Shown here in pieces: positions 35,093 through 42,698 of a DNA stretch of 64,000 nt. The DNA is taken from assembly GCA_910585725.1 (NCBI GenBank), contig CAJUFA010000009.1, forward strand, positions 50,650 to 114,649, written 5' to 3'. The stretch is from an uncultured Dorea sp. Its GTDB lineage: Bacteria; Bacillota; Clostridia; Lachnospirales; Lachnospiraceae. The translations under genes were made by a program, and so were the position numbers. Positions within the stretch are counted from its first letter, which is position 1. Each line of letters begins with the position of its first letter. The notes under the pieces were generated by a model. It had not been told where the DNA came from. It saw only the letters and a program-made list of their open reading frames with translations, and ran no database searches.

Positions 35093-36478
35093 ATGTATGA
35101 TATGATCAATTCGGCGGTACAGTCTGTAAATAGTGTAGTATGGGGATGGCCTATGATTTTCTTGTTGTTAGGAACGCATGTGTTCTTAACCTTCCGTACA
35201 GGGGTCATCCAGAGATTCACGGTCTTAAAAGGGATCAGGCTGTCTGTGGCAAAGGATCCGGATGCGGAAGGAGAAGTGTCGCAGTTCGGGGCGTTGACGA
35301 CGGCTTTGGCGGCTACGATCGGAACCGGCAATATCGTCGGCGTGGGTACTGCGATCGCGATCGGAGGTCCCGGAGCGGTTCTGTGGTGCTGGCTTACCGG
35401 TGTATTTGGAATTGCCACGAAGTACGCGGAAGCTTTTATTGCGGTAAAGTACAGAGTTAAGACCAAAGACGGACGAATGCAGGGAGGCGCTATGTATGCG
35501 CTGGAACGTGGTTTGAATATGAAATGGCTGGGCATGCTTTTTGCGGTCTTTGCGGCGTTCGCTTCGTTCGGTATCGGATGTGCGACTCAGGTAAATGCGA
35601 TTGCGGAGATCTGTGAGACGAATTTCCGTATTCCGAAGATCGCAGTGGGTATTGTAGTCGGGGCTTTGACGGCAATCGTAATCTTCGGCGGGATTAAGAC
35701 GATTGCAAAGGTCTGTGAGAAATTAGTGCCTTTTATGGCGATTTTCTATGTGTTGGGATGTATTATCATTCTGTGTATGAATTTTGATTATATTATCCCG
35801 GCGATCGACGTGATCTGCCGGCTTGCGTTTACACCGGGCGCGGCGGCGGGCGGTCTCATAGGCAGCGGTATCAGGATGGCGATCCGTTACGGTGTTGCCA
35901 GAGGTCTGTTTTCCAATGAATCAGGTCTTGGTTCGGCTCCCATCGCGGCGGCAGCGGCGCAGACGAGAAATCCGGTGCGTCAGGCGCTGGTATCTTCTAC
36001 GGGTACATTTTGGGATACGGTTGTGGTGTGTCTGATGACAGGTCTGGTTCTCGTGACAACGATTATGAAGAATCCCGGCATTAATGCGGATACGATTGAT
36101 AACGGCGGCCAGCTTACGACGCTTGCATTCGGTCAGATCCCTTATCTTGGACCGATCATTTTGACGCTGGGTACTATTACGTTTGCATATTCTACAATCC
36201 TTGGATGGGCGTATTATGGGGAGCGATGTGTGGAATACTTTTCGGGTAAGATCGGACTGCTTCCTTATCGTCTCGTCTATGTCGTAGTGGCGGTGATCGC
36301 ACCGGTTGCGGGACTTAATCTGGTATGGCTGATCGCGGATACGCTGAACGCGCTGATGGCGATTCCGAACCTGGTTGCGGTATTGCTGCTGTCGAACGAG
36401 ATTGTCAGAGATACGAAAAAGTATATTCATAATCTTGATGCGAGAGATAATACTCCGATTCCGGTTGTGAAGAAATAA
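35093..36478 (+). CDS. alanine/glycine:cation symporter (AGCS)
   Basis: 461 residues with about ten to eleven TM helices. AGCS signatures: TTALAATIGTGNIVGVGTAIAIGGPGAVLW spread over residues 63-101, GGAMYALERGL, and RGLFSNESGLGSAPIAAAAA. It carries alanine or glycine with Na+ or H+ across the inner membrane. GAAGGGG precedes the ATG. Placement after glyA, fchA and folD fits glycine/serine-linked one-carbon metabolism, though this link is inference. dUTPase follows after 13 bp. Confidence 0.93.
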   Translation: MYDMINSAVQSVNSVVWGWPMIFLLLGTHVFLTFRTGVIQRFTVLKGIRLSVAKDPDAEGEVSQFGALTTALAATIGTGNIVGVGTAIAIGGPGAVLWCWLTGVFGIATKYAEAFIAVKYRVKTKDGRMQGGAMYALERGLNMKWLGMLFAVFAAFASFGIGCATQVNAIAEICETNFRIPKIAVGIVVGALTAIVIFGGIKTIAKVCEKLVPFMAIFYVLGCIIILCMNFDYIIPAIDVICRLAFTPGAAAGGLIGSGIRMAIRYGVARGLFSNESGLGSAPIAAAAAQTRNPVRQALVSSTGTFWDTVVVCLMTGLVLVTTIMKNPGINADTIDNGGQLTTLAFGQIPYLGPIILTLGTITFAYSTILGWAYYGERCVEYFSGKIGLLPYRLVYVVVAVIAPVAGLNLVWLIADTLNALMAIPNLVAVLLLSNEIVRDTKKYIHNLDARDNTPIPVVKK

Positions 36479-36491
36479 AGTGAGGAAATAT

Positions 36492-37013
36492 ATGGCGAAG
36501 AGAATTGCAAAGTTCCATAAGGTGAGTTTTGAACAGTTTCAGCAAGGATACATAGATTCGGTCGGATTAGAAGAAGAGGAGCAGATAAGGAAGATCTATG
36601 ATGCAGTCCGGCTTCCAAAAAGGGCGACGGCAGGGTCGGCGGGGTATGATTTCTATACGCCGGTTCCCATCAGACTGAGGCCCCGGGAGACATGTAAGAT
36701 TCCTACCGGGATACGGGTGGAGATGGATGAGAACTGGGTGCTTAAGTGCTATCCGCGCAGCGGTCTGGGGTTCAAGTACCGTTTGCAGTTGAATAATACG
36801 GTGGGAATCATTGACAGCGATTATTTTTATTCCGATAATGAAGGGCATATTTTTGTGAAGATTACGAACGATTCAAAAGAAGAAAAGACAGTGGAGATAG
36901 CTTCCGGGGCGGGATTCATGCAGGGGATCTTTGTGGAATACGGCATTACGACGGACGACGAGGTGACGGCGGTTCGTAACGGCGGATTCGGAAGTACGTC
37001 TGGCGATCAGTAA
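36492..37013 (+). CDS. dut: dUTP diphosphatase, trimeric type
   Basis: Hydrolyses dUTP to dUMP and PPi, keeping uracil out of DNA. 173 residues from ATG 36492; a GTG at 36480 is ignored. Motifs: TAGSAGYDFYTP (I), PRSGLGFKY (II), NNTVGIIDSDYF (III) and a C-terminal RNGGFGSTSG (V, phosphate-binding arm). An N-terminal extension of about 40 residues (FEQFQQGYIDSVGLEEEEQ) precedes the core, seen in Clostridia. Start spacing to the AGTGAGG site is short. Confidence 0.9.
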   Translation: MAKRIAKFHKVSFEQFQQGYIDSVGLEEEEQIRKIYDAVRLPKRATAGSAGYDFYTPVPIRLRPRETCKIPTGIRVEMDENWVLKCYPRSGLGFKYRLQLNNTVGIIDSDYFYSDNEGHIFVKITNDSKEEKTVEIASGAGFMQGIFVEYGITTDDEVTAVRNGGFGSTSGDQ

Positions 37014-37148
37014 GATTTTCTGGCGGACTGACGTATATTTTCAGGTATAACGGGGAATCTAATGTCAGAAGAGCATACCGGGAGACGATGTCTGTAATCA
37101 GGAGGGCATATTTTCAGGGATGTTTAATGATTATATGGAGGAATCGTT

Positions 37149-38510
37149 ATGTCAGACGTTAAGAAGGTGACTGCTTCACGGGAAGAGAATACTGCCTATT
37201 TGAATAGTGTGCTTCCTGTGAAGGAGAGTTTTGATATTATCCGGAGAGATATTATAATCGGAGGACGTTGTTCTACGTTTTATTTTATAGACGGTTTTAC
37301 GAAGGATGAATCTATGCTGAAAATCATGGATTCATTTTTTGGCGTGAAGGAAGAGGATATGCCTGAAGACGCGACGGAGTTCTCAAGGAGATGCGTCCCG
37401 TATGTGGAGGTAGATATCCTGGGGGATTTCGACCAGGTGCTTAAGAACGTGTTATCAGGCGTGACATGTCTCTTTATCGAAGGATATGAGGCGTGTATCG
37501 CGATAGACTGCAGAACCTATCCTGCAAGAAGCGTGGAGGAGCCGGATAAGGACAAATCTCTTCGAGGCTCCAGGGACGGATTCGTGGAGACGATCGTATT
37601 CAATACAGCTATGATGCGCCGAAGAATCCGGGATCCGCACCTGATTATGGAGATGAAAGAGATCGGAAACAGTTCCAGATCGGATGTTGCGATTTGTTAT
37701 ATGAGCGACAGGGTAGACCAGGAACTTCTCCGGAACTTGACTGAGCGTATCAACAGTATTCAGATAGACGCGCTTCGTATGAATCAGCAGAGTCTGGCCG
37801 AATGCCTGTATAAACGAAAATGGTACAATCCTTTTCCCAAGTTCAAATTTACAGAGAGGCCGGATACGGCGACGGCCTGTCTGTTGGAAGGGAAAGTGGT
37901 ATTGCTGGTGGACAACTCGCCTTCTGCCATGATACTGCCAACCTCAATCTTTGATATGATCGAGGAGGCGAATGATTATTATTTTCCGACGATGACGAAC
38001 ATCTATCTGAAGATTGCCAGAACTCTCATTACTCTCATGACTGTGTTTTTAACGCCGGTATTTTTGTTATTTATGCAGAATTTAAACTGGCTTCCCAAGG
38101 TGTTTACCTTTATAGCTGTGAAGGATACAGTGAATATACCGCTTATATTCCAACTATTGATTCTTGAGATTGCTATTGACGGTCTGAGGTTGGCGGCGAT
38201 GAATACGCCGAGTATGCTGAGTACCCCGCTAAGTGTGATCGCCGGTCTGGTGATGGGAGAATTTTCCGTACAGTCCGGGTGGTTTAATTCTGAAGTAATG
38301 TTATATATGGCGTTCGTATCCGTTGCGAATTATACGCAGCCGAATTTTGAGCTCGGCTATGCATTAAAGTTCATGCGTCTGGAGCTGCTGATTTTGACGG
38401 CATTATTTAATTGGTGGGGATTTGTGATCGGAACATTAATTATTATCTGCAGTATCTGTTTTAATAAGACGTTGTCGGGAAGAAATTATCTGAATGTAAA
38501 GTTAAATTAA
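37149..38510 (+). CDS. GerA/SpoVAF-family spore germination protein
   Basis: 453 residues. A large N-terminal soluble domain (1-285) contains IIIGGRCSTFYFIDGFTKDE and LRGSRDGFVETIVFN, the GerA-family signature, and LLEGKVVLLVDNSPSAMILP before the membrane part. Four to five TM helices follow (about 295-445). The rather short cytosolic ends and the missing B and C subunit genes nearby favour SpoVAF over a tricistronic GerA receptor; SpoVAF partners the SpoVA dipicolinate channel. Indicates sporulation. GGAGG lies upstream of ATG 37149; 135 bp of unremarkable sequence separates it from dut. Confidence 0.87.
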   Translation: MSDVKKVTASREENTAYLNSVLPVKESFDIIRRDIIIGGRCSTFYFIDGFTKDESMLKIMDSFFGVKEEDMPEDATEFSRRCVPYVEVDILGDFDQVLKNVLSGVTCLFIEGYEACIAIDCRTYPARSVEEPDKDKSLRGSRDGFVETIVFNTAMMRRRIRDPHLIMEMKEIGNSSRSDVAICYMSDRVDQELLRNLTERINSIQIDALRMNQQSLAECLYKRKWYNPFPKFKFTERPDTATACLLEGKVVLLVDNSPSAMILPTSIFDMIEEANDYYFPTMTNIYLKIARTLITLMTVFLTPVFLLFMQNLNWLPKVFTFIAVKDTVNIPLIFQLLILEIAIDGLRLAAMNTPSMLSTPLSVIAGLVMGEFSVQSGWFNSEVMLYMAFVSVANYTQPNFELGYALKFMRLELLILTALFNWWGFVIGTLIIICSICFNKTLSGRNYLNVKLN

Positions 38511-38545
38511 ATCAAATCAAGGTAATAGACAGTGCACTGGTTTCC

Positions 38546-38582
38546 AATGCCTGCATTTCGTTTTGGAGTGCGGGCATTTTTC
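38546..38582 (+). terminator. terminator after germination gene
   Basis: AATGCCTGCA (38546-38555) pairs with TGCGGGCATT (38569-38578) with one G-T pair, then TTTT. Confidence 0.7.
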
Positions 38583-38630
38583 TATGTGTAAAGCAGGGCT
38601 TTATGTTACATATTCAGATTTGGTTCAAAA

Positions 38631-38660
38631 TAGGTATGATATGCGGCGTCTCCATACCTA
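38631..38660. other. unexplained hairpin upstream of ylxM
   Basis: TAGGTATG (38631-38638) and CATACCTA (38653-38660) pair perfectly around a 14-nt loop; GC-rich sequence to about 38700 continues without open frame. I looked for SRP RNA and common riboswitch signatures and saw none. It lies upstream of the ylxM promoter, so it would belong to a separate transcript. Confidence 0.4.
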
Positions 38661-38744
38661 AGCCGGCGTGAGCTGCCTATGTTAACGCAAAGGCGACACA
38701 AAACGCGAGAAAAATGCGAACGTTAGTATGTAAAGAAAAAACAC

Positions 38745-38773
38745 TTGACACCTTAAAGATTATATTGTATGAT
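38745..38773 (+). promoter_or_regulatory. promoter of the ylxM-ffh operon
   Basis: Consensus TTGACA (38745-38750), 17 bp, TATGAT (38768-38773). It excludes the earlier ATG at 38769 as start of ylxM and implies a leader of about 10 nt. Confidence 0.8.
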
Positions 38774-38789
38774 ATCACAGGTGATGGAT

Positions 38790-39134
38790 ATGGATAAGAT
38801 TCTGGAACAGACGTTGTTGTTTGATTTTTACGGTGAATTGCTGACAAAACACCAAAAAGAGGTCTACGAGTATTTTGTTATAGAAGATCTGTCACTCGGT
38901 GAGATTGCCGCGGAGATGGGTATTAGCCGTCAGGGTGTACATGATCTGATCAAACGGTGCAACCAGACGCTGAAAGGATATGAGGAGAAGCTTCATTTGG
39001 TAGAGAAGTTTCTGGCAATCCGGGAAAAGGTAGAGAAGATTAATGAACTTCTGGATACTTATAGCGATAAGGATGCGGAAAAACTGATTGGTAATATCCG
39101 CAAGATATCCGGTGAGATTATAGAGGAGTTATAG
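38790..39134 (+). CDS. ylxM: YlxM-like HTH protein, SRP associated
   Basis: 114 residues from ATG 38790, which has AGGTG 6 bp upstream; the ATG at 38769 lies inside the -10 box and cannot be used. A sigma-70 region 4-like helix-turn-helix (LSLGEIAAEMGISRQGVHDLIKRC) is followed by a C-terminal coiled coil. YlxM homologues stimulate SRP GTPase assembly and are always beside ffh. The next ATG (ffh) comes 1 bp after the stop. Confidence 0.9.
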   Translation: MDKILEQTLLFDFYGELLTKHQKEVYEYFVIEDLSLGEIAAEMGISRQGVHDLIKRCNQTLKGYEEKLHLVEKFLAIREKVEKINELLDTYSDKDAEKLIGNIRKISGEIIEEL

Positions 39135-39135
39135 T

Positions 39136-40482
39136 ATGGCATTTGACAGTCTGACAGAAAAACTTCAAAATATATTCAAAAACCTGAGAAGTAAGGGGCG
39201 TCTTACGGAAGAGGATGTAAAAGAGGCGCTAAAAGAGATCAAAAGGGCACTGCTTGCCGCGGATGTTAACTTCAAAGTGGTGAAGGATTTCATTAAGAGC
39301 GTCCAGGAACGGGCGATCGGCCAGGATGTTATGAACGGTCTGAATCCGGGACAGATGGTCATTAAGATCGTTAATGAAGAACTGGTAAAGTTGATGGGAT
39401 CAGAGACCACGGAAATTCGGCTGCAGCCGGGGAGCGCGATAACGGTTATTATGATGGCGGGTCTCCAGGGAGCCGGTAAGACGACGACCACGGCAAAACT
39501 GGCGGGGAAATATAAGCTGAAGGGCAAGAAACCTCTCCTGGTTGCCTGCGACGTATATCGTCCCGCAGCGATCAAGCAGCTGCAAGTGAACGGGGAGAAG
39601 CAGGGCGTAGAGGTTTTTGATATGGGTTCGAATCATAAACCTGCTAATATCGCCAAGGCAGCCCTTGAGCATGCCCAAAAGAACGGCAATAATATCGTGA
39701 TTCTGGATACCGCAGGCCGTCTTCATGTCGACGAAGACATGATGGATGAGTTAAAGGAGATAAAAGAAGCGGTAACCGTGCATCAGACCATTCTTGTCAT
39801 AGATGCGATGACTGGTCAGGACGCGGTGAATGTGGCAAAAGAGTTTAATGAAAAGGCCGGAGTTGACGGCGTGATCGTCACGAAGCTTGACGGCGATACC
39901 AGAGGCGGCGCGGCTTTGTCTGTGAAGGCCGTTACCGGAAAACCCATATTATATGTAGGTATGGGAGAAAAGTTATCCGATCTGGAGCAGTTCTATCCGG
40001 ATAGAATGGCTTCCCGTATTCTGGGAATGGGCGACGTGTTGACGTTGATCGAGAAAGCGGAAGCCCAGATTGACGAAGAAAAAGCGAAGCAGATGGCCCA
40101 AAAAATGAAAAAAAATCAATTTGATTTTGAGGATTATCTGGAAAGCATCAGCCAGATGAAGAATATGGGCGGACTTGGCAGTATCATGAATATGATGCCC
40201 GGACTCGGCGGCATGGGTAAGATGAAGGGGCTGGACGACGAACAGACCGCCCAGGCAGAGAAGAGCATGGCAAGAATGGAAGCCATGATCTATTCTATGA
40301 CGCTGCAGGAGAGAAGGAATCCGGATCTTCTGAATCCGTCAAGGAAACATCGTATTGCGAAAGGGGCCGGCGTGGACATCAGCGAAGTGAATCGTATGGT
40401 GAAGCAGTTCGGCGAGATGAAGAAGCTTATGAAAATGGTGGGAAAAGGCGGCAGAAAAGGGAAATTCCATCTTCCGTTTTAG
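39136..40482 (+). CDS. ffh: signal recognition particle GTPase Ffh
   Basis: 448 residues: N domain (1-85), G domain with GLQGAGKTTTTAKLA (G1), DTAGRLHVDEDM (G3) and TKLDGDTRGGAA (G4), and a Met-rich M domain (300-448, MKNMGGLGSIMNMMPGLGG) that binds signal peptides and 4.5S RNA. It targets nascent membrane proteins to FtsY and SecYEG. Tight coupling to ylxM. A possible attenuator follows before rpsP. Confidence 0.97.
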   Translation: MAFDSLTEKLQNIFKNLRSKGRLTEEDVKEALKEIKRALLAADVNFKVVKDFIKSVQERAIGQDVMNGLNPGQMVIKIVNEELVKLMGSETTEIRLQPGSAITVIMMAGLQGAGKTTTTAKLAGKYKLKGKKPLLVACDVYRPAAIKQLQVNGEKQGVEVFDMGSNHKPANIAKAALEHAQKNGNNIVILDTAGRLHVDEDMMDELKEIKEAVTVHQTILVIDAMTGQDAVNVAKEFNEKAGVDGVIVTKLDGDTRGGAALSVKAVTGKPILYVGMGEKLSDLEQFYPDRMASRILGMGDVLTLIEKAEAQIDEEKAKQMAQKMKKNQFDFEDYLESISQMKNMGGLGSIMNMMPGLGGMGKMKGLDDEQTAQAEKSMARMEAMIYSMTLQERRNPDLLNPSRKHRIAKGAGVDISEVNRMVKQFGEMKKLMKMVGKGGRKGKFHLPF

Positions 40483-40488
40483 CTAATG

Positions 40489-40524
40489 AAAACAGACTTT
40501 GTTTTCCGATGAGAGTCTGTTTCT
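40489..40524 (+). terminator. terminator or attenuator between ffh and rpsP
   Basis: AACAGACT and AGTCTGTT (arms about 40491-40498 and 40514-40521) pair around a 15-nt loop, followed by TCTG. The T-tract is short, so partial read-through is likely. Confidence 0.5.
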
Positions 40525-40569
40525 GACAACGATATATCGCGTTAGGAGCGGTGCGGGAATATATTTGTT

Positions 40570-40599
40570 TTGCATAGCTCCGTATGCGCGTTATATAAA
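40570..40599 (+). promoter_or_regulatory. internal promoter before rpsP
   Basis: TTGCAT (40570-40575), 18 bp, TATAAA (40594-40599), about 75 bp before ATG 40675. Confidence 0.45.
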
Positions 40600-40674
40600 T
40601 ATAGCAGCATACAGGAAAGATCAGAAATTCCTGTATAGACAATTACATTTTATTATTTTTGGAGGTAAGATACA

Positions 40675-40920
40675 ATGGCAGTAAAGATCAGATTAAGAAG
40701 AATGGGACAGAAGAAGGCTCCTTTTTATAGAATTATCGTAGCTGATTCAAGATCCCCGAGAGACGGAAAATTTATTGACGAGATCGGAACTTATGATCCG
40801 AATTGTGATCCGAGCGCGATCAAGGTTGACGAAGAGGCGGCTAAGAAGTGGCTGAAGAACGGCGCGCAGCCAACAGAAGTAGTGAGCAAGATTTTTAAGA
40901 TAGCAGGGATTGAGAAATAG
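40675..40920 (+). CDS. rpsP: 30S ribosomal protein S16
   Basis: 81 residues with the S16 pattern [29 protein letters not shown] at the N-terminus (positions 2-30) and LGTYDP-like IGTYDPN. Binds 16S rRNA early in 30S assembly. GGAGG 9 bp before the ATG. First gene of the rpsP-khpA-rimM-trmD set. Confidence 0.97.
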   Translation: MAVKIRLRRMGQKKAPFYRIIVADSRSPRDGKFIDEIGTYDPNCDPSAIKVDEEAAKKWLKNGAQPTEVVSKIFKIAGIEK

Positions 40921-40962
40921 TCGGCGCTGTAGGAATAAATCTTGTTTTTGAGGGGTACAGTC

Positions 40963-41193
40963 ATGAAAGAATTAGTTGAGGTTATTACGAAAGCATTAGT
41001 CGACGATCCTGACAGCGTTGTTGTGACAGAGAGAGAGGAAAAGAAGACGATGGTTCTTGAAGTACATGTTGCCGATTCTGATATGGGAAAGGTGATTGGA
41101 AAGCAAGGACGTATTGCCAAGGCGATACGATCGGTGGTAAAAGCAGCAGCTGCAAAAGAGGATAAGAAGGTTATCGTAGATATCATGGATTAA
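40963..41193 (+). CDS. khpA: KH-domain RNA-binding protein KhpA
   Basis: 76 residues from ATG 40963, with GAGGGG upstream; an ATG seven codons earlier lacks a site. A single KH domain with the GKVIGKQGRIAKAIRSV loop (GxxG). KhpA works with KhpB in RNA binding and cell-size control in Firmicutes. Formerly YlqC. Standard position between rpsP and rimM. Confidence 0.93.
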   Translation: MKELVEVITKALVDDPDSVVVTEREEKKTMVLEVHVADSDMGKVIGKQGRIAKAIRSVVKAAAAKEDKKVIVDIMD

Positions 41194-41263
41194 TCCGCGT
41201 AGAGGACAGACGCAAGGTTTTTGTTGTCTGTCCTTCATTTATCATATGAGGGAGATTATCATT

Positions 41264-41770
41264 ATGGAAGAATTATTACAGGTTGGAGTGATTACTCAGA
41301 CCCATGGAATACGTGGAGAAGTAAAAGTATTTCCAACGACGGATGATGCGGCGCGTTTCCAGGAGCTTCGGCAGGTGCTGTTAGATACGGGCAAGGAGAC
41401 GATATCTCTGGAGATCGAGAATGTGAAGTTCTTTAAGCAATTTGTCATATTGAAGTTCAAAGGCTATGATAATATTAATGACATCGAGAGGTATAAGCGG
41501 TGCGCTCTTCTTGTGAAACGTGACGATGCAGTACCGCTTGAGGAAGATGAATATTATATTGCCGATATGATTGGGATGAAAGTCGTGACGGACAGGGACG
41601 AGGAGTTCGGTATACTGAAGAATGTAATGGAGACCGGAGCGAACGATGTATATGTAATTGAGCATCCTTCGGAAGGGGAGGTACTGATTCCGGCTATAAA
41701 GGAATGTATTCTGGATGTGGATATCCCGGGAAGGCTGATGAAGATTCATGTGATGGACGGGCTGATCTGA
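41264..41770 (+). CDS. rimM: 16S rRNA processing protein RimM
   Basis: 168 residues from ATG 41264 (GAGGGAG 9 bp upstream). N-terminal beta-barrel VGVITQTHGIRGEVKVFPTTDD and C-terminal PRC-like barrel with IPAIKECILDVDIPGRLMKIH. Binds S19 and assists 30S head maturation. Confidence 0.95.
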   Translation: MEELLQVGVITQTHGIRGEVKVFPTTDDAARFQELRQVLLDTGKETISLEIENVKFFKQFVILKFKGYDNINDIERYKRCALLVKRDDAVPLEEDEYYIADMIGMKVVTDRDEEFGILKNVMETGANDVYVIEHPSEGEVLIPAIKECILDVDIPGRLMKIHVMDGLI

Positions 41771-41825
41771 GCGAAGGATCTTTTGGAATATATAAAGCAG
41801 ATGAAAGAGAAAGAGGAACAGGGGT

Positions 41826-42605
41826 ATGCATTTTTACATTATGACATTATTTCCGGAGATGGTTATGCAGGGGTTGGATACCAGCATTATCGGCAGGGCT
41901 ATGAGTAAGGGACTTCTTTCCATTGAAGCAGTGAATATCAGGGATTATGCGTTTAATAAGCATAACAGCGTAGACGATTATCCCTATGGCGGCGGCGCGG
42001 GAATGCTGATGCAGGCGGAGCCGGTCTATCAGGCGTATGAGGCGGTAATGAATAAGATAAGTTCCGGGGAATCTGCTCCGGCGCCGGGGGATACTGCCGG
42101 TTCAAAGAGGAAGCGGCCGCGGGTAATCTATCTCTCACCCCAGGGAAAGACATTTCATCAGGATATGGCGGAAGAATTGGCGGAAGAAGAGGAATTGATT
42201 TTTTTATGCGGACATTACGAGGGAATAGACGAACGTGTGTTGGAGGAAATTGTGACAGATTATGTGTCGATCGGCGATTATGTGGTGACAGGGGGAGAAC
42301 TTCCCGCTATGATCATGGTGGACGCAATTTCACGTCTTGTTCCGGGAGTGCTTCATAATGACGTATCTGCGGAATTTGAAAGCTTCCAGGATAATCTTCT
42401 TGAATATCCGCAATATTCAAGACCTGAGATATGGCACGGAAAACAGGTGCCGGAAGTCCTCCTTTCCGGACATCATGCTAATGTGGAGAAGTGGAGGCGG
42501 GAACAGTCAGTGATCCGTACGGCAAGGCTTCGCCCGGACCTTCTTGAGAAAGCGGAGCTTTCAGAGAAAGAAAGGGAGATAGCGAAAAGGTTTCAAAAGT
42601 TATAG
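41826..42605 (+). CDS. trmD: tRNA (guanine-N1)-methyltransferase
   Basis: Methylates G37 of tRNAs with SAM. 259 residues with the trefoil-knot motifs: LFPEMV, VDDYPYGGGAGMLMQAEPV, IYLSPQGKTFHQ, LCGHYEGIDERV and SIGDYVVTGGELPAM. The usual next gene rplS is absent; a terminator and a convergent gene follow. Confidence 0.96.
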   Translation: MHFYIMTLFPEMVMQGLDTSIIGRAMSKGLLSIEAVNIRDYAFNKHNSVDDYPYGGGAGMLMQAEPVYQAYEAVMNKISSGESAPAPGDTAGSKRKRPRVIYLSPQGKTFHQDMAEELAEEEELIFLCGHYEGIDERVLEEIVTDYVSIGDYVVTGGELPAMIMVDAISRLVPGVLHNDVSAEFESFQDNLLEYPQYSRPEIWHGKQVPEVLLSGHHANVEKWRREQSVIRTARLRPDLLEKAELSEKEREIAKRFQKL

Positions 42606-42606
42606 T

Positions 42607-42653
42607 AAAGGGGCTCTTTGCAGAATGTGATGATTCTGCAGAGAGCCCTTTTT
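42607..42653. terminator. terminator after trmD
   Basis: AAGGGGCTCTTTGCAGAAT pairs with ATTCTGCAGAGAGCCCTTT over about 19 bp with a 6-nt loop, then TTTG. It also serves the convergent gene at 42699. Confidence 0.85.
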
Positions 42654-42698
42654 GAGTAATGTATTATTTCCGAAAAGCAGTGAGCTAAACAGACCGGT

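Noticed and set aside
38640..38700. SRP (4.5S) RNA next to ffh
   Set aside because: The conserved GGAAGCAGCC-type tetraloop region of SRP RNA is not present.
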